From the NCBI RefSeq assembly GCF_900698955.1, contig NZ_LR217720.1, positions 310,001 through 374,000 of the forward strand: DNA of 64,000 nt, written 5' to 3'. The notes under the pieces were generated by a model, which searched no databases, had not been told where the DNA came from, and was given only the letters and a program-made list of their open reading frames with translations. This DNA comes from Erwinia_E haradaeae_G. GTDB taxonomy: Bacteria; Pseudomonadota; Gammaproteobacteria; Enterobacterales; Enterobacteriaceae. Of the stretch, positions 39,801 to 49,282 are shown piece by piece; positions within the stretch are counted from its first letter, which is position 1; every line of letters begins with the position of its first letter. The position numbers and the translations under genes were made by a program.

Positions 39801-40073
39801 TTAGTACGACATAGATGTATCGGCATGTAACTTACGGGCCCGGTTCCATTCTTCAGGGGTGTAGACTTTAATGGAAACAGCATGTATATGATTTTCAGTA
39901 ATATAAGAGGCCACAGATGAATAAATTATTTGTTGCTGTTTAACGCGGCTCAGTCCAAAAAAAATTTCACCGATAGCAATAATTTGTAAGTGGTTACTAT
40001 TACCGCTTATATGGACTTCTTGTAATGGCAATTGTTCTAATAAAAAAGACTGAATGGTACTATTATGAATCAT
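39801..40073 (-). CDS. ibaG: BolA-family protein IbaG
   Basis: Small BolA-like protein; in E. coli it partners monothiol glutaredoxin in iron-sulfur handling and affects acid response. It has 90 residues against 89 in E. coli. Family residues include LPLQEVHISGNSNHLQI, FFGLSRVKQQQ and the signature IHAVSIKVYTPEEW. The ATG at 40073 has a GAGGTG site seven bases upstream; a GTG at 40088 would swallow that site. The place between mla and murA is conserved, though the gap to mlaB is enlarged here. Confidence 0.92.
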   Translation of the reverse strand: MIHNSTIQSFLLEQLPLQEVHISGNSNHLQIIAIGEIFFGLSRVKQQQIIYSSVASYITENHIHAVSIKVYTPEEWNRARKLHADTSMSY

Positions 40074-41022
40074 GTTTTTGCACCTCACTATATGATTTGA
40101 TGAATTAATATCGTTCTGATTAGTATCGATTTCATACGGTCACTAATATTTCTTGTATCATAAAAGCATCATGCATAAGCATTGAGGTCTGATGGATAGC
40201 ATAAATCTAATAGGTAGAAGGCGTTAGAAGGGCATATAATTTTTTGGCTCATAATGATTTGCATTGTAATTTTAAAGTGAAAGATAGTAGTGAGAATAGT
40301 TAACATGGAGCTGAGGTTACTTTTTTAGTATTATATATATTTGCAATATAATGATCATAATAAATTTATAATGCATTGATGATGATTAGCGCATCGATTG
40401 AGTGACATTTTATATTTATAGCATGATGTGAATGTAATTTATTTAAAACATAGACAAAGAGACTATGGCCCATGGTAAGTAATGTACAGTCTCTATATTT
40501 AGAGATTGCGCGGGATCTCTATGTAATGAATGTATATCTTGATTAGCACATGTATGATGAAATCATTTTTTATTTTTACAGAGGTCCCAAATAAGGGCTA
40601 GGAAACATGTTCTCATGTTAGGAGAGAGTGTAATGTTACCTAATGCATGATAGTAAAATGTCTCATTGAATAATGTATTATTTCCTCTCATTAATATGAG
40701 ATAAGAGGATCGCCAATTCTTGAATCATATAAAAGAAAGTTTACATATTATGTATAATACAGACAAAAAGATTATAATGCCATATTATTATGGTAATATG
40801 AACAGATAAATTAACAAAATATGCAAGTGTTATTTCCCATATTGTGTACCACCAGAAAATATGTAAACGAGCATATAAACATGATGGCCATGATGAGTTT
40901 TCATGAAGAAAGAAAAGTTATTAAGTATGACTTCAAACCAAGACATAAGAACATAATAGGTTAAGCAAAGGGTGCGTATTTTAATAGAATCTTTGTACAT
41001 ACGACTGTGAAAATTATATTCC
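40074..41022. other. enlarged gap between mlaB and ibaG
   Basis: 949 bases with no supported gene inside what is normally a compact gene series. One perfect hairpin is seen, AACATG-TTCT-CATGTT at 40604-40619. No other gene is known at this spot in E. coli, so simple gene erosion does not explain the length. Confidence 0.5.
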
Positions 41023-41319
41023 TTAGGGTGTACCTTTAATAATATTTTGAAGATGATATAGTGTAATCAATGTATGTAGTTTTTTTGTGATGCCAGAAAA
41101 ATAGAGTGATTTTCCATGACGAATAGCCATCGCCTGCAAATGAATTAGCAAGGCAAGCCCGCCCGTATCTACTCGTGTTAATTTTGCAAGATTAATGTGG
41201 TCTACGTATTGCATTACTTTTTTGTGTTGTAGCCATAAAGGTTGTAAAGTCTCATATGTTAGTTCACCTCTAAGATAGAGGTGTCCTTTTTGAACTTCCC
41301 AGTGCAGATGCGTGCTCAT
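41023..41319 (-). CDS. mlaB: MlaB, STAS-domain subunit of the Mla lipid transporter
   Basis: Cytoplasmic partner of the MlaF ATPase in the MlaFEDB inner-membrane complex, which moves phospholipids between the membranes. It has 98 residues against 97 in E. coli. The STAS core INLAKLTRVDTGGLALLIHL is preserved, including the DTGG contact loop. It starts 13 bases after mlaC. The N-terminal half is more diverged than the C-terminal half. Confidence 0.93.
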   Translation of the reverse strand: MSTHLHWEVQKGHLYLRGELTYETLQPLWLQHKKVMQYVDHINLAKLTRVDTGGLALLIHLQAMAIRHGKSLYFSGITKKLHTLITLYHLQNIIKGTP

Positions 41320-41332
41320 TGTGATTATTTAT

Positions 41333-41956
41333 TCAATGCAGTGGATGGGGATGGGTGTAGGATGTAAGTGTTTTAGTTAGGCCATCAATACCTTGTTTAC
41401 GAAGGATATGACTCCATTCGTTTTGCTTTGTGCTAATAATACTAACACCTTCTGTCAAGATATCATAGGCTTGCCAACGTCCATTTATACTGTTTTTACG
41501 CCATTGGAAGTCCAATCTTATTGGTGTACCGCCATAAGAATTTAAGATCGTGATACGAATGGTAACAATATTTGTACCAGAAAATGGTTTTTCTGGTGTA
41601 ATTTTATAGGCCTGGCCTTGATATACAGATAGCATTTGGCTAGCAAGATGCGATAAGTAAACACTGAAGGCGCTATAATAGCTATCACGCTGAGCTTGGG
41701 TTGTATGATTATAATAACGTCCCAGTATTAATGCAGCGGCATATTTAACGTGTATATAAGGCATTAATTCTTCTTGTATGATTGTATGTAAATAACTGGG
41801 ATTTTGTTTAATGTTTTTTTGTTCATGTTGAATGCGATCAAAAGTGTGCACAGTAACTTTTGTCATAATCTTATATGGATTACATTGCTCAGTATTTGCA
41901 TGTGTTATTTGAGGGGCAATGCTTATCATTATCAGGATGAGAAAACTTTTAAACAT
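41333..41956 (-). CDS. mlaC: MlaC, periplasmic phospholipid carrier
   Basis: Soluble periplasmic protein that shuttles phospholipid between the outer-membrane MlaA complex and MlaFEDB. It has 207 residues against 211 in E. coli. The N-terminal signal peptide is MFKSFLILIMISIAPQITHA. The body shows YKIMTKV-like N-terminal helices, ALILGRYYNHTTQAQRDSYY and GRWQAYDILTEGVS. It is in the unbroken mlaFEDCB order, with 48 bases to mlaD. mlaA itself is not in this window. Confidence 0.93.
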   Translation of the reverse strand: MFKSFLILIMISIAPQITHANTEQCNPYKIMTKVTVHTFDRIQHEQKNIKQNPSYLHTIIQEELMPYIHVKYAAALILGRYYNHTTQAQRDSYYSAFSVYLSHLASQMLSVYQGQAYKITPEKPFSGTNIVTIRITILNSYGGTPIRLDFQWRKNSINGRWQAYDILTEGVSIISTKQNEWSHILRKQGIDGLTKTLTSYTHPHPLH

Positions 41957-42004
41957 TGTTGCCTCTGCTATGGAGTATATGTTGTTGATCTATATTTATT
42001 ATTT

Positions 42005-42517
42005 TTACTTAGACCGTTTACCTAGAGATAGCTGGTGTTGATTATTAATGCTTTCATTTTTGTATAAGAATTGCCCAACAAGATCCTCAAGCGCGATAAC
42101 AGATTTTGTATCCTGAATGACGCTCCCATCTTTCAGTATATTCGTTCCCAGATCCGGTTCTGTAAATCCTATATTTAATGCTAAGTATTGCTCACCTAAT
42201 AGACCAGATGTTCTTATTGAAAGTGAACTTGTATTCGGGATGTTATTATACTTTTTTTCAATATCCATGCTTACTGTTAGTAAGTAATTTTTTGGATTAA
42301 GTGCAATGCGTGTTACACGTCCGATCACTACTCCACCGATTTTTACAGGTGAGCCAGTTTTAAGTTCCCCTATATTGTCGAAAATAGCATGGAGCTTCCA
42401 GGCGGGTGCACTAAATGGAGATGTCGGGCGACTAATATGTAGACAAAGGAAAAGTATTGAACTGATAGATAGTATTAAGAAGGCGCCTACTAAAATTTCA
42501 CTTTTTTTTGTTTGCAT
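42005..42517 (-). CDS. mlaD: MlaD, MCE-domain subunit
   Basis: Membrane-anchored substrate-binding hexamer of the Mla system. It has 170 residues against 183 in E. coli. One membrane anchor follows MQTKKSEILVG, then the MCE domain with FDNIGELKTGSPVKIGGVVIGRV, SSLSIRTSGLLGEQYLALN and ALEDLVGQFLY. The low-complexity C-terminal tail of E. coli is shortened. It lies 6 bases after mlaE. Confidence 0.95.
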   Translation of the reverse strand: MQTKKSEILVGAFLILSISSILFLCLHISRPTSPFSAPAWKLHAIFDNIGELKTGSPVKIGGVVIGRVTRIALNPKNYLLTVSMDIEKKYNNIPNTSSLSIRTSGLLGEQYLALNIGFTEPDLGTNILKDGSVIQDTKSVIALEDLVGQFLYKNESINNQHQLSLGKRSK

Positions 42518-42523
42518 TATACA

Positions 42524-43306
42524 TCAGTGCCCCGACATGAGTGTTGTTAAAAAGAGATCTAAACTTAATACAGCTAGGGATGCGTGCACCACAGTGCGTG
42601 TTGTGGCCCGACATATTCCTTCAGAAGTTGGGATCGCATCATAACCGTTAAATAATGCTATCCATGTTACAGTTGCAGCAAACACGATGCTTTTAATTAT
42701 ACAGTGAGTAATATCTTCTTGTAGATGAACTCCGTTGTGGATGGCAGTCCAAAAAAAACCAGAATCAATACCTTTCCATGCAACGCCTACTAAGGCACCA
42801 CCAATAATACCTACTGAGACAAAAATACATGTTAGCAGAGGCATGCTAATACAGCCAGCCCAGAATCTAGGGGGGATGACGTGTTGTAATGGATCCACTG
42901 CCATCATTTCCATACTAGCGAGTTGTTCAGTGGCTTTCATTAGACCAATTTCTGCAGTGACAGCAGATCCAGCACGCCCAGTAAATAATAAAGCTGTCAT
43001 CACTGGACCTAGATCACGTAATAGCGATAATGCCACTATTATACCAAGATCGTTCTCAGCACCATAAGTCTTCAAGACTAGATAGCCTTGCATACTTATA
43101 ACCATACCCATAAATAGCCCAGATATTGTTACAATTAATAATGATAGCACGCCAATATAATATATCTGATCTAGTAATAATTTTCCATGTGAACGATAAT
43201 TTGGAAAATGACATAGTGCGTGAAATAATATCCATCCGGCGCGACCGAAAGAAGCGCAAAAATTTAATCCTTTTCGACCGAGTAATGCCAACACTTGTAG
43301 GCACAT
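42524..43306 (-). CDS. mlaE: MlaE, permease subunit
   Basis: Inner-membrane permease of the Mla lipid transporter. It has 260 residues as in E. coli. It begins MCLQVLALLGRKGLNF and shows several membrane spans, FMGMVISMQGYLVLKTYGAE, LGPVMTALLFTGRAGSA and the C-terminal FNGYDAIPTSEGI. Its ATG shares one base with the mlaF stop (TAATG), indicating translational coupling. Confidence 0.96.
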   Translation of the reverse strand: MCLQVLALLGRKGLNFCASFGRAGWILFHALCHFPNYRSHGKLLLDQIYYIGVLSLLIVTISGLFMGMVISMQGYLVLKTYGAENDLGIIVALSLLRDLGPVMTALLFTGRAGSAVTAEIGLMKATEQLASMEMMAVDPLQHVIPPRFWAGCISMPLLTCIFVSVGIIGGALVGVAWKGIDSGFFWTAIHNGVHLQEDITHCIIKSIVFAATVTWIALFNGYDAIPTSEGICRATTRTVVHASLAVLSLDLFLTTLMSGH

Positions 43307-44118
43307 TAGTATGCGCCTTGTCTAAAACTAAGTAATTCCTGTAGATAATCCTGAGTAGGAAAAAAAATAGGTATAGGTCCATCTAAAATTCCATCGATAA
43401 ATTGACGAACACGGATATTATGATGCTGATAGAGATCATGAGTTGTACCCTGAGCAAGTATGCGCCTTTCATCGATAATATAGATGTAATCAGACATTTT
43501 TAGCACTTCAGGAATGTCATGAGAAACGATTATAAAGGTCATATCTAATGCATATTGTAATTCATGTATCAGTTTTATTAATATTTTCACAGTAACAGGG
43601 TCTTGTCCTACAAAGGGTTCATCAAACATAATTAAATCTGGTTCTAGTGCGAGTGTACGTGCAAGTGCAGTTCGTCGTATCATACCTCCTGAAAGCTCAG
43701 AGGGTTTGAGATGCGCTGCCCCTCGTAATCCAACTGCCTCTAGCTTCATGATTACTGTACTATGTAGTAAGGGTGTGGGTAAACAAGCATGTTCCCGTAG
43801 AGGCCATGCTACATTATCGAACACAGTAAGATCTGTGAATAGCGCTCCTACTTGAAACAGCATGCTCATCTTTTTACGGACTTGATACAAAGATGCACGG
43901 GAAAGAGTGGGAATATTTACGTCGTTAAACCATATTTCCCCGTTTGTTGGACGTAACTGTCCCCCAATTAAGCGTAATAGTGTAGTTTTTCCTACACCAG
44001 ATGGACCTATAATAGCTATGATTTTTCCTCTAGGTATGCAAATCGAGAGAGCATCGAAAATGATCAGATTATTACGAGCGAAACTGACGTTATGGATTTC
44101 TACTATATTTTTTTTCAT
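43306..44118 (-). CDS. mlaF: MlaF, ATPase subunit
   Basis: ABC ATPase of the Mla phospholipid transporter. It has 270 residues against 269 in E. coli. Walker A is GPSGVGKTTLLRL, the signature is ELSGGMIRR (the Mla-type variant), Walker B is LIMFDEPFVGQDP, and the H-loop is IVSHDIPEV. It is the first gene of the reverse operon mlaF-E-D-C-B. With tamB also kept, the cell appears to depend on outer-membrane lipid upkeep (inference). Confidence 0.96.
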   Translation of the reverse strand: MKKNIVEIHNVSFARNNLIIFDALSICIPRGKIIAIIGPSGVGKTTLLRLIGGQLRPTNGEIWFNDVNIPTLSRASLYQVRKKMSMLFQVGALFTDLTVFDNVAWPLREHACLPTPLLHSTVIMKLEAVGLRGAAHLKPSELSGGMIRRTALARTLALEPDLIMFDEPFVGQDPVTVKILIKLIHELQYALDMTFIIVSHDIPEVLKMSDYIYIIDERRILAQGTTHDLYQHHNIRVRQFIDGILDGPIPIFFPTQDYLQELLSFRQGAY

Positions 44119-44848
44119 ATGAATCGTGTAGTTACCTCGATAGTTTAATTTAGATCATCACTATGATCTGATGTGATCATCATACCCCTAAGATGGCATA
44201 TAGGTATGCCATGATCACGTACATCGTTAAAGTTATCATATTTCTTGTTGCATGGATTTTATGATGAAAACCGTAATGGATGATGGATGATTTATCTTAT
44301 AAGGTTTTATTTATTTCTTAAAGTAATTGGTTTGGCATTTATTGGTTTAGTTATTATACAAATAGAGTGACGGTATATACAAATAGAGTGATGGTATGCT
44401 GAGATAAATTAGGGACACTCTGATGAAGTCTCCATACTTATAGAAAAGAAGATTTTTAGCAATATTTTGACATTACTTATTAGTGTGTACTATATAAAAT
44501 ATACCGCTATAAGCTATAACAAGTAATAACAAAAATATTTTATGTATTCAGTATTTAGTGAGCATGGTGGTGTATGCTATACAAGATACGTTGTGTTCTT
44601 CGCTTTTGTGATACTTAGTATATAACACGTTCGTTTGTTAGAGTTTAAGAAATTCTGACTATGTATGCTATAAATGGTTACTCTCACTTTAGCATTTGCA
44701 TGAGAGAGATGTAGTGTGTTAAAAATTAAAAACATTTTAGATAGTGTATGAGATTGTATTTACCGAGTGATTGTATATACCGAGTGTATATGAATTATCT
44801 TTTGCACATAACTTGTTTCACATGGTTAACATCAAATATGGATTGTAT
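44119..44848. other. divergent spacer between mlaF and ytfL, with a 21-base repeat
   Basis: 730 bases, no supported gene. It should hold the promoters of mlaF (reverse) and ytfL (forward); no clear consensus pair was seen. A 21-base direct repeat is listed separately. Confidence 0.5.
44355..44396. repeat. 21-base tandem direct repeat
   Basis: Two adjacent 21-base copies (44355-44375 and 44376-44396) beginning TATACAAATAGAGTGA, differing at one base. Likely recent slippage duplication in the mlaF-ytfL spacer. Confidence 0.85.
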
Positions 44849-46162
44849 ATGTTAGACAATTTTCTTGTTATATTCCTACTCATTTTAGTTAGTTCTTTTT
44901 TCGCTATTTCCGAAATTTCTTTAGCGGCTGCTCGTAAAATTAAATTAAAGATTTTAGCTGATGAGGGTAATATTAACGCTCAGTCTGTACTGAAAATACA
45001 AGAAAATCCTGGCATGTTTTTCACTGTTGTACAAATTGGTGTTAATGCGGTGGCAATTCTTGGGGGAATTGTTGGTGACGCATCTTTTTCTCCAGTTTTT
45101 TTTAAAATATTCATACATATTATGGATGTTGAGATAGCAGAACGCTTAAGCTTTATATGTTCATTCACATTAATTACGAGTTTATTTATTTTATTTGGAG
45201 ACTTATTTCCTAAACGTTTGGGGATGATTGCTCCAGAACGGATGTCTTTAAAGATTATTAGTATTATGCGTGTTTGTTTGTTTATTTTTCGACCACTTGT
45301 ATGGTTTTTTAACGGTGGGGCAAACATTATTTTTCGTATTTTTAAAATTCCTATGATACGTCATGATGATATTACATCTGATGATATATATGCAGTAGTG
45401 GAGGCAGGTGCATTAGCAGGTGTGTTACGTAAACAAGAACATGAATTAATTGAAAATGTCTTTGAATTAGAATCACGTACAGTACCATCTGCAATGACTC
45501 CGCGGGAAAATGTAGTGTGGTTCACTTTACATGAAGATGAAAATAGTATAAAGGCAAAAATTGCTTGTCATCCGCATTCCAAGTTTCTAGTGTGTGGTGA
45601 TAATATTGACCATATAATCGGCTATGTAGATTCAAAAGAACTTCTTATGTGTGTTTTAAGTCATCAGGTTTTATCTCTTGATGGTAGTATACAGATCTGT
45701 TCTGCACTAATTTTACCAGATACGCTTACACTCTCTGAAGCATTAGAAAGTTTTAAAACTGCAGGAGAGGATTTTGCAGTGATTATGAATGAATATGCGT
45801 TAGTAGTTGGTATTATTACCCTAAATGATGTAATGACTACGTTGATGGGTGATCTAGTTGGTCAAGGGTTAGAAGATCAGATTGTTGCACGAGATGAAAA
45901 TTCATGGCTAATTGAAGGTGGTACGCCCATTGATGATGTCATGCGTGCTTTACATATGCATGCATTTCCGCAATCGGACAATTATGAAACGATTGGGGGT
46001 TTTATGATGTTTATGTTACGAAAAATTCCAAAACGTACTGATTTTGTGAAACTACAAGGATATAAATTTGAGGTAGTAGATATAGACAGTTATCGCATTG
46101 ACCAACTTCTTGTTACACGTATTAATTCTGATCCAGCAGTACTACCTATATCAGAGTCGTAG
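44849..46162 (+). CDS. paeA: CNNM/CorC-type membrane protein YtfL (PaeA)
   Basis: Inner-membrane protein reported in enterobacteria to lower toxic cytoplasmic putrescine and cadaverine. It has 437 residues against 447 in E. coli. An N-terminal DUF21/CNNM membrane domain (SSFFAISEISLAAARKIKLK) is followed by CBS-pair motifs around TPRENVVWF and EDFAVIMNEYALVVGI, and a C-terminal CorC domain with NYETIGGFMMFMLRK. The chosen ATG matches the E. coli start; the frame opens 78 bases earlier. In E. coli it neighbours tamAB, but here tamB is about 14 kb away. Confidence 0.93.
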   Translation: MLDNFLVIFLLILVSSFFAISEISLAAARKIKLKILADEGNINAQSVLKIQENPGMFFTVVQIGVNAVAILGGIVGDASFSPVFFKIFIHIMDVEIAERLSFICSFTLITSLFILFGDLFPKRLGMIAPERMSLKIISIMRVCLFIFRPLVWFFNGGANIIFRIFKIPMIRHDDITSDDIYAVVEAGALAGVLRKQEHELIENVFELESRTVPSAMTPRENVVWFTLHEDENSIKAKIACHPHSKFLVCGDNIDHIIGYVDSKELLMCVLSHQVLSLDGSIQICSALILPDTLTLSEALESFKTAGEDFAVIMNEYALVVGIITLNDVMTTLMGDLVGQGLEDQIVARDENSWLIEGGTPIDDVMRALHMHAFPQSDNYETIGGFMMFMLRKIPKRTDFVKLQGYKFEVVDIDSYRIDQLLVTRINSDPAVLPISES

Positions 46163-46862
46163 ATGACAATCTATACAATAGAGACCGCATGGTATAATGA
46201 TTCACCAACCGACGTAGTATAAAATATATAGTGTATAGATGAGATAATGTGTGGAATATCGTATGAAGATGATATATATTATGAGAATAGGTGTATGTTT
46301 TTACATATAATGAAAGTTTTGAAAAACTTTTTTAAAAATAGTATAATTTAATGTATTTCAATTAAATTATTAATTTTTATTAACAAAAGACTGTAGTTTT
46401 TAATAATAAACATTAATCATTACATATCTTTCGTCCGTGTATCTCACGGAGGTTATATTTTTCGAACTGTCTATTAATATTTCTGGATAGAACATTGTAG
46501 GTAACCTATATATGTATACCATTTTATATCTTCAAATTTGCTAGTATATTTATATAATATAGAATTTGTGTCTTAATTTTAAATATGTGTATTTTTTGTT
46601 TTATGTTTTTGTAGCGAGCGTGAAGAAAATATAAGAATTAAGAAGTGCGGCCATTTTTTTGTTTCCTGACTTTTAATATATATTAAAATAAAATATGATG
46701 ACATCATCAATGATGAGTTGCCTCTTTATGATGGTTTCTCTCAAAAAATACTGAAAATTGTCATACGTCTATATCAGTGTAATTCATTCTTGTTAATATA
46801 TAGAATATAGTATTAGAATAGATTGTATAATGTGCACAATACAACGTCAAGTGGAGAGAGGA
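46163..46862. other. gene-free stretch upstream of gshB, possible eroded rsmE
   Basis: 700 bases without an intact gene. rsmE (732 bases in E. coli) normally sits directly upstream of gshB, so the length fits. The frame ending on the gshB start reads AQYNVKWREE and stop, vaguely like the RsmE tail ALQVRFGDLG. This is weak; no other motif was secured. Confidence 0.3.
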
Positions 46863-47816
46863 ATGATTAAGCTAGGCGTAGTAATGGATCCTATCGCTTC
46901 TGTTAATTATCAAAAAGATTCTAGCTTATCGATGTTAATCGAAGCACAGAGCCGTGGTTATGAAATTCATTATATGGAAATGTCTGATCTATATTTATAT
47001 AGAGGAGAAGCTCGTGCACGAACACGTTGTTTACTGAATATTCAGAGACGATTTTATCCATGTTTTTCTTTCAGTAATGAAAAAGATATCTCACTATCTT
47101 ATCTGAATGTCATATTGATGCGTAAAAATCCACCTTTAGACAGTGAGTTTCTCTATGCTACTTACATCCTAGAGCGTGCGGAAGAATTAGGTACAGTGAT
47201 TATTAATAAACCACAGAGCTTACGTGACTGTAATGAAAAATTGTTTACTACATGGTTCTCTGATCTTACTCCAGACACACTCGTAACTCGTAACACTCAA
47301 CATATTTTATCTTTTTTGCAAGAACATAATGATATTATACTCAAACCACTGAATGGTATGGGAGGGGAATCGGTTTTTCGTGTGCGCAAAGAAGATCCTA
47401 ATATATCAGTTATTATTGAAACTATGACTAAGCACGGTACTGTTTACTGTATGGCGCAAGATTATTTGCCATCGATTATATATGGCGATAAGCGTGTGCT
47501 AATTGTAGACGGCGAAGCGGTTCCATATTGTTTAGCTCGTATGCCGCAGTTAGGTGAAACACGTGGTAACTTGGCAGTTGGTGGTTATGGTGAGGCTCGC
47601 CCGCTATCTTCAGACGATTTAAAGATAGTACATCGTGTAGCACCAATTTTACAACAAAAAGGACTGATTTTTGCTGGTTTAGATGTTATAGGAGATAAAT
47701 TGACTGAGATTAATGTAACAAGTCCTACTTGTATTTGTGAGATTGAGACTGCTTTTCCGGTATCGATTACTGGTATGTTAATGGATGTAATCGAAAAACG
47801 TTTTCCTGAATGCTGA
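46863..47816 (+). CDS. gshB: glutathione synthetase
   Basis: ATP-grasp enzyme joining gamma-glutamylcysteine and glycine. It has 317 residues against 316 in E. coli. Motifs include MIKLGVVMDPI at the start, NKPQSLRDCNEKLF, ILKPLNGMGGESVFRV (ATP loop), ETRGNLAVGG and TEINVTSPT. The ATG at 46863 has a strong GGAGAGAGG site; an upstream ATG at 46830 would add 11 residues. It leads the conserved trio gshB-yqgE-ruvX. gshA is not in the window. Confidence 0.96.
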   Translation: MIKLGVVMDPIASVNYQKDSSLSMLIEAQSRGYEIHYMEMSDLYLYRGEARARTRCLLNIQRRFYPCFSFSNEKDISLSYLNVILMRKNPPLDSEFLYATYILERAEELGTVIINKPQSLRDCNEKLFTTWFSDLTPDTLVTRNTQHILSFLQEHNDIILKPLNGMGGESVFRVRKEDPNISVIIETMTKHGTVYCMAQDYLPSIIYGDKRVLIVDGEAVPYCLARMPQLGETRGNLAVGGYGEARPLSSDDLKIVHRVAPILQQKGLIFAGLDVIGDKLTEINVTSPTCICEIETAFPVSITGMLMDVIEKRFPEC

Positions 47817-47910
47817 CTATAGCGGGTTATTAAAGAGTTTATCAAAATAGAGATTTTGTATCGAATAATCTATTAATAGTAAGCATTCACTAGACTACAG
47901 AATATTGCGC

Positions 47911-48477
47911 ATGAATTTACAGCATCATTTTTTAATTGCTATGCCAACACTGCAGACTCCTTTATTTAAAAGGTCTGTAATCTATATATTTGAACATAAT
48001 GCTGATGGGGCTATGGGGTTAATTATCAATAAACCAGTAGATAACCTTATGGTTCCAGGTATGTTGCAAAAACTAAAAATCGCTCACTCCTCTAGTAGGA
48101 GATCAGATATTAAATTAAATAAACCTGTTTTTGTGGGTGGGCCTTTGGCGGAAGATCGTGGTTTTATTTTGCATTCAGCACAAAAGACTTTTTCTTCTAG
48201 CATTCGTGTTTCAGATAACACAATCATGACAACATCCCGTGATGTTTTAGAAACTTTAGGCACAGATGAACAACCAGATCAGGTATTAGTTGCGTTAGGG
48301 TGTTGTGCTTGGGGACAGGGTCCATTAGAGCAGGAATTAATGGAAAACGCTTGGTTAACCACTTCTGCAAATAGCAACATTTTATTTCATACTCCCATTG
48401 CGGCACGGTGGCGCGAAGCAGCAAAAACCATTGGTATTGATATGTACAACATAGTTGGCGACGCAGGGCATGCATGA
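47911..48477 (+). CDS. yqgE: UPF0301 protein YqgE
   Basis: Conserved bacterial protein of unknown molecular function (formerly DUF179). It has 188 residues against 187 in E. coli. It begins MNLQHHFLIAMPTLQTP; the motifs GAMGLIINKP, GGPLAEDRGFILH and TTSRDVLETLGT match the family closely. Its stop overlaps the ruvX start by four bases (ATGA). A TTG at 47905 would add two residues and is less likely. Confidence 0.93.
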   Translation: MNLQHHFLIAMPTLQTPLFKRSVIYIFEHNADGAMGLIINKPVDNLMVPGMLQKLKIAHSSSRRSDIKLNKPVFVGGPLAEDRGFILHSAQKTFSSSIRVSDNTIMTTSRDVLETLGTDEQPDQVLVALGCCAWGQGPLEQELMENAWLTTSANSNILFHTPIAARWREAAKTIGIDMYNIVGDAGHA

Positions 48478-48908
48478 GTAGAAGTCACACATTCTTATCA
48501 TTTGATTTTGGGATGAAAAGCATTGGTGTCGCTAGCGGACAGTGTATCACGAGTACAGCTTATCCTTTAAAGGCACTAAAAGCGCAGGCTGGCATGCCTT
48601 CTTTAGATGAAATGGATGCCCTTATGCAGACGTGGCAACCTACAAATATTGTGGTAGGATTACCACTGAATATGAATGGTAGTGAGCAACCATTAACTAT
48701 GCGCGCACGTAAATTTGCAAATTTCATGCATATACGATATACTGTATTAGTTGACTTACATGATGAGCGCTTAAGTACGGTTGAAGCCAAGTCTTTAATA
48801 TTTAAAAGAAGAGGTTTTCAAGCCCTTCGAAAAAATTATATTGACTCACTTGCGGCAGCAATAATATTAGAAAGTTGGCTAGAAAATACTATTTTTGAGC
48901 ATAATTAG
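48474..48908 (+). CDS. ruvX: RuvX/YqgF RNase H-fold nuclease
   Basis: RNase H-like protein of the YqgF family, linked in E. coli to 16S rRNA 5' processing and proposed as a Holliday-junction resolvase. It has 144 residues against 138 in E. coli. It has the N-terminal FDFGMKSIGVASGQ (E. coli FDFGTKSIGVAVGQ), VVGLPLNMNGSEQP and LHDERLSTVEA, with acidic active-site residues kept. The Thr to Met change in DFGxKS is a departure from E. coli. It is translationally coupled to yqgE. Confidence 0.93.
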   Translation: MSRSHTFLSFDFGMKSIGVASGQCITSTAYPLKALKAQAGMPSLDEMDALMQTWQPTNIVVGLPLNMNGSEQPLTMRARKFANFMHIRYTVLVDLHDERLSTVEAKSLIFKRRGFQALRKNYIDSLAAAIILESWLENTIFEHN

Positions 48909-49034
48909 TATTTGTGAGTAAGTCAGTGGTAATATAAAGTGGGGTGTTTTATTAGGGATCACTATATTACTAAAAAATACACGAAGTAGTGGGATTAATG
49001 ATAACAATATAGCTTGATCCTGTCATTATCAGTG

Positions 49035-49193
49035 ATGCATTTCATGCTGAAGAGTAAAGATTTTTATATATATGCTATTTATGCACTTTCTGACTCACTT
49101 AAGGTTTTTGATTCGGTTATTGATCAGCAGAACATCCTTTTAGATGCCTCTCTAAAGGCGATATATAAAGAACGTGCTATGTATACTATATAA
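49035..49193 (+). CDS. possible small protein of unknown function
   Basis: A 52-codon frame (ATG at 49035, TAA at 49191). The peptide contains YALSDSLKVFDSVIDQQNIL and ends KAIYKERAMYTI, with a balanced, soluble-looking composition that stands out from the Ile/Tyr/Leu-rich chance frames around it. I do not recognise the family. There is no convincing ribosome site upstream; an in-frame ATG at 49044 is an alternative. A strong terminator hairpin follows 90 bases later on the same strand. It could be a true small gene or the best-kept fragment of a dead one. Confidence 0.25.
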   Translation: MHFMLKSKDFYIYAIYALSDSLKVFDSVIDQQNILLDASLKAIYKERAMYTI

Positions 49194-49282
49194 TTACAGT
49201 GATATAGTTCTTAGTGTATCACTATGCCGCTTCATACTTAATGAACATATATGTTATTTCTTTTTATACTGATGACAACTGT

